From JBDTNQ01 sp039933635 (GTDB lineage: Bacteria > Acidobacteriota > Vicinamibacteria > Vicinamibacterales > SCN-69-37), in assembly GCA_039933635.1 (NCBI GenBank), contig JBDTNQ010000106.1, positions 1-15,864 on the forward strand: 15,864 nucleotides of DNA, read 5' to 3'. The translations under genes were made by a program, and so were the position numbers. The notes beneath the pieces are model-generated. The model ran no database searches and was not told the origin of the DNA. It saw only the letters and a list, made by a program, of their open reading frames with translations. Positions 14,351 to 15,864 of this stretch are shown one piece after another; the first letter of the stretch is position 1; each line of letters opens with the position of its first letter.

Positions 14351-15122
14351 CGGGGAGGCGCCGCTGCTGCTCGACGTCCGCAAGGTCGACAAGCAGTTTG
14401 GCGGTCTCGCCGCCGTGAAAGATCTGTCCCTCCAGGTGCCGCACGGCGCGTTGTTCGGCCTGATCGGGCCGAACGGCGCGGGCAAGACGACCGTCTTCAA
14501 TCTGCTCACGGGCGTCTACCGGCCCACCGACGGCGAGATTCACTTCGACGGGCGGCGAGTGGATGGGCGTCGGCCGTACGACATCGCCACGCTCGGCATG
14601 ACGCGCACGTTCCAGAACATCCGGTTGTTTCCGGACATGACCGTGCTCGAAAACGTCATGACCGCGCGTCATCTGCGCAGCCGGCAGTGGCTGGCTGACG
14701 CGATCATCGGGACGCCACGCCACGCGCGCGAGGAACGCGCCACGCGCGCGCGCGCGCGCGAATTGCTCGGCATCTTCGGTCTCGACGCCCTGAGGGACGA
14801 AGTGGCGACGAACCTGCCGTACGGCAGCCAGCGGCGGCTCGAGATCGCGAGGGCACTGGCCACCGAGCCGAAACTGCTCCTGCTCGACGAACCGGCGGCC
14901 GGCATGAATCCACAGGAGTCGCTCGCGCTGATGGATCTGATCCGGTGGATTCGGACCGAGTTCGCCATGACCATCCTGCTCGTCGAGCACAACATGAAGG
15001 TCGTGATGGGCATCTGCGAGCGGATTCAGGTGATCGATCACGGCGAGACGATTGCGGTGGGGGCGCCCGCCGAAATCCAGCGTCACCCGGCGGTCATCGA
15101 AGCCTACCTCGGGGGCAGCTAG
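14343..15122 (+). CDS. livG: Branched-chain amino acid type ABC transporter ATP-binding protein LivG
   Basis: This is a 259-residue ABC ATPase. Walker A is GPNGAGKTT (42-50), the Q-loop is in TRTFQNIRLFPDMTVLENVM (Q91), the family-specific signature is LPYGSQRRLEIARAL (158-172) in place of LSGGQ, Walker B is LLLLDEPAAGMNP (178-190), and the switch His is in LLVEHNMKVVMGICERI (His216). NIRLFPDMTVLENVM and the C-terminal EAYLG mark it as LivG, not LivF. It forms a heterodimer with LivF to drive transport. ATG at 14343 overlaps the last codons of livM (ATGAGTAG); GGGGGGAG lies about nine bases upstream. The open frame begins at 14277, but that part is the livM tail read in another frame. It contains a (CG)9 run at 14743-14760. 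Confidence 0.94.
   Translation: MSSGEAPLLLDVRKVDKQFGGLAAVKDLSLQVPHGALFGLIGPNGAGKTTVFNLLTGVYRPTDGEIHFDGRRVDGRRPYDIATLGMTRTFQNIRLFPDMTVLENVMTARHLRSRQWLADAIIGTPRHAREERATRARARELLGIFGLDALRDEVATNLPYGSQRRLEIARALATEPKLLLLDEPAAGMNPQESLALMDLIRWIRTEFAMTILLVEHNMKVVMGICERIQVIDHGETIAVGAPAEIQRHPAVIEAYLGGS
14743..14760 (+). repeat. (CG)9 dinucleotide run inside livG
   Basis: Nine CG units in a row (18 bases) encode the T-R-A-R-A-R stretch of LivG, between the Q-loop and the signature motif. Gain or loss of one unit would shift the frame. Alternating CG of this length can also adopt Z-DNA. The encoded residues fit the normal variable helical region, so it may simply reflect GC-rich codon use. Confidence 0.9.
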
Positions 15123-15126
15123 CGCG

Positions 15127-15831
15127 ATGCTGACACTCGACGGGGTCAACGTGTTCTATGGCGGGATTCACGCGCTCCGCGATCTGTCGATTGAAATTCG
15201 ATCGGGCGAAGTGGTGACGCTGATTGGCGCGAACGGCGCGGGGAAGTCCACCACCCTGCGCGCGATCTGCGGTCTGGTGGCCCCGAAAAGCGGCACCGTG
15301 CGCTTCAAGGGCGACGACATCACGGGGGCGCCGGCGCACACGCTGGTGGCTCGCGGCATCTCGATGTCGCCCGAGGGGCGAGGCGTCTTCGCCAACCTGA
15401 CCGTGCTCGAGAACCTCGAGATGGGCGCCTATCGTGTCCGCGACAAGGCCCAGATCAAGACCGACATGGAGCGCGGCTTCACCATGTTTCCCCGTCTCAA
15501 GGAACGGCTGAAACAGCGCGCGGGCACGTTGTCCGGCGGCGAACAGCAGATGCTGGCCATGGCGCGGGCGCTGATGTCGCGCCCCACGCTCCTCCTGCTC
15601 GACGAGCCCTCTCTCGGCCTTGCACCCATCGTCTGTCAAACGATCTTCAGCACGATCGACGCGATCAAGGCGGCCGGTACCACCGTGCTCCTGGTCGAAC
15701 AGAACGCGAGCGCGGCGCTCAAGCACTCCGATCGCGCATACGTCCTCGAGACGGGCGCGGTCGTCCTGCAAGGCACCGCCGCGGAGGTCGCCAGCAATGC
15801 GCGCGTCCGCGAAGCGTACCTCGGAGAATAA
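15127..15831 (+). CDS. livF: Branched-chain amino acid type ABC transporter ATP-binding protein LivF
   Basis: This is a 234-residue ABC ATPase of normal LivF length. It starts MLTLDGVNVFYGGIHALRDLS. Walker A is GANGAGKST (34-42), SPEGRGVFANLTVLENLEMGAY (81-102) is the LivF-type Q-loop region, the signature is LSGGEQQMLAMARALM (135-150), Walker B is LLLLDEPSLGLAP (155-167), and VEQNA has Gln192 where most ABC proteins carry the switch His, a usual LivF feature. The C-terminal EAYLGE is typical. ATG at 15127 begins four bases after the livG stop; the frame is open further upstream (from 15052) but overlaps livG. No strong ribosome binding site is seen, so it likely depends on coupling to livG. 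It is the last gene of the operon. Confidence 0.94.
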   Translation: MLTLDGVNVFYGGIHALRDLSIEIRSGEVVTLIGANGAGKSTTLRAICGLVAPKSGTVRFKGDDITGAPAHTLVARGISMSPEGRGVFANLTVLENLEMGAYRVRDKAQIKTDMERGFTMFPRLKERLKQRAGTLSGGEQQMLAMARALMSRPTLLLLDEPSLGLAPIVCQTIFSTIDAIKAAGTTVLLVEQNASAALKHSDRAYVLETGAVVLQGTAAEVASNARVREAYLGE

Positions 15832-15864
15832 GAGACCGGGTGTAGCAGTTCAACACCCGGTCTC
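15832..15864 (+). terminator. Terminator hairpin of the liv operon, cut by the window end
   Basis: GAGACCGGGTGT (15832-15843) and ACACCCGGTCTC (15853-15864) form a perfect 12-bp stem with a 9-base loop, directly after the livF stop. The window ends at the last base of the stem, so any following T-tract cannot be seen. The length and perfection of the stem make termination the likely role. Confidence 0.8.

Noticed and set aside
13118..14509. A 463-codon minus-strand open frame antisense to livM and livG
   Set aside because: Low-complexity product with no motif, opposite well-conserved transporter genes.

Overview
The window is GC-rich bacterial chromosomal DNA. The gene mix fits an Acidobacteriota-like soil bacterium, perhaps Vicinamibacteria: secreted PD40 propeller protein, esterase-like phytase-family protein, DUF3617 protein, DinB protein, plant-plastid-type glycerol-3-phosphate acyltransferase and a complete Liv ABC cassette. 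That placement is an inference from gene content; there is no rRNA, tRNA or other phylogenetic marker here. No mobile element, CRISPR array or clear transfer signal was seen.

Layout. 1-2159 (+): 3' part of a hybrid histidine kinase (PAS end, HisKA, HATPase, two receivers, HPt), broken by an extra C at 1177-1178. 2190-5848 (-): two exported proteins, a PD40 beta-propeller protein and a phytase-like protein, separated by 401 bases without a gene. 5969-6869 (+): a DinB-family protein and a small orphan protein. 6870-7096: no protein gene, but a leftward structured RNA with a strong T-tract terminator; its shape resembles 6S RNA. 7097-9610 (-): a stand-alone HhH-PHP protein translationally coupled to a 106-residue unknown protein, then a separate unit with the plastid-type acyltransferase. 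9674-10171 (+): a DUF3617 protein. 10200-10994 (-): a GNAT acetyltransferase. 11122-15831 (+): livK-livH-livM-livG-livF with its own promoter and a perfect 12-bp hairpin at the very end of the window.

The Liv genes form one machine: a lipoprotein captures the substrate, LivH and LivM form the channel, and LivG and LivF hydrolyse ATP. The remaining genes are mostly short, independent units.

The most interesting items are the 6S-like RNA, a recurrent promoter arrangement in which a -10-like hexamer lies exactly 6 nt before the ATG of three genes (suggesting leaderless mRNAs), the PolX-like PHP protein without a polymerase, and the plastid-type acyltransferase. I did not find a convincing new defence or biosynthetic system.
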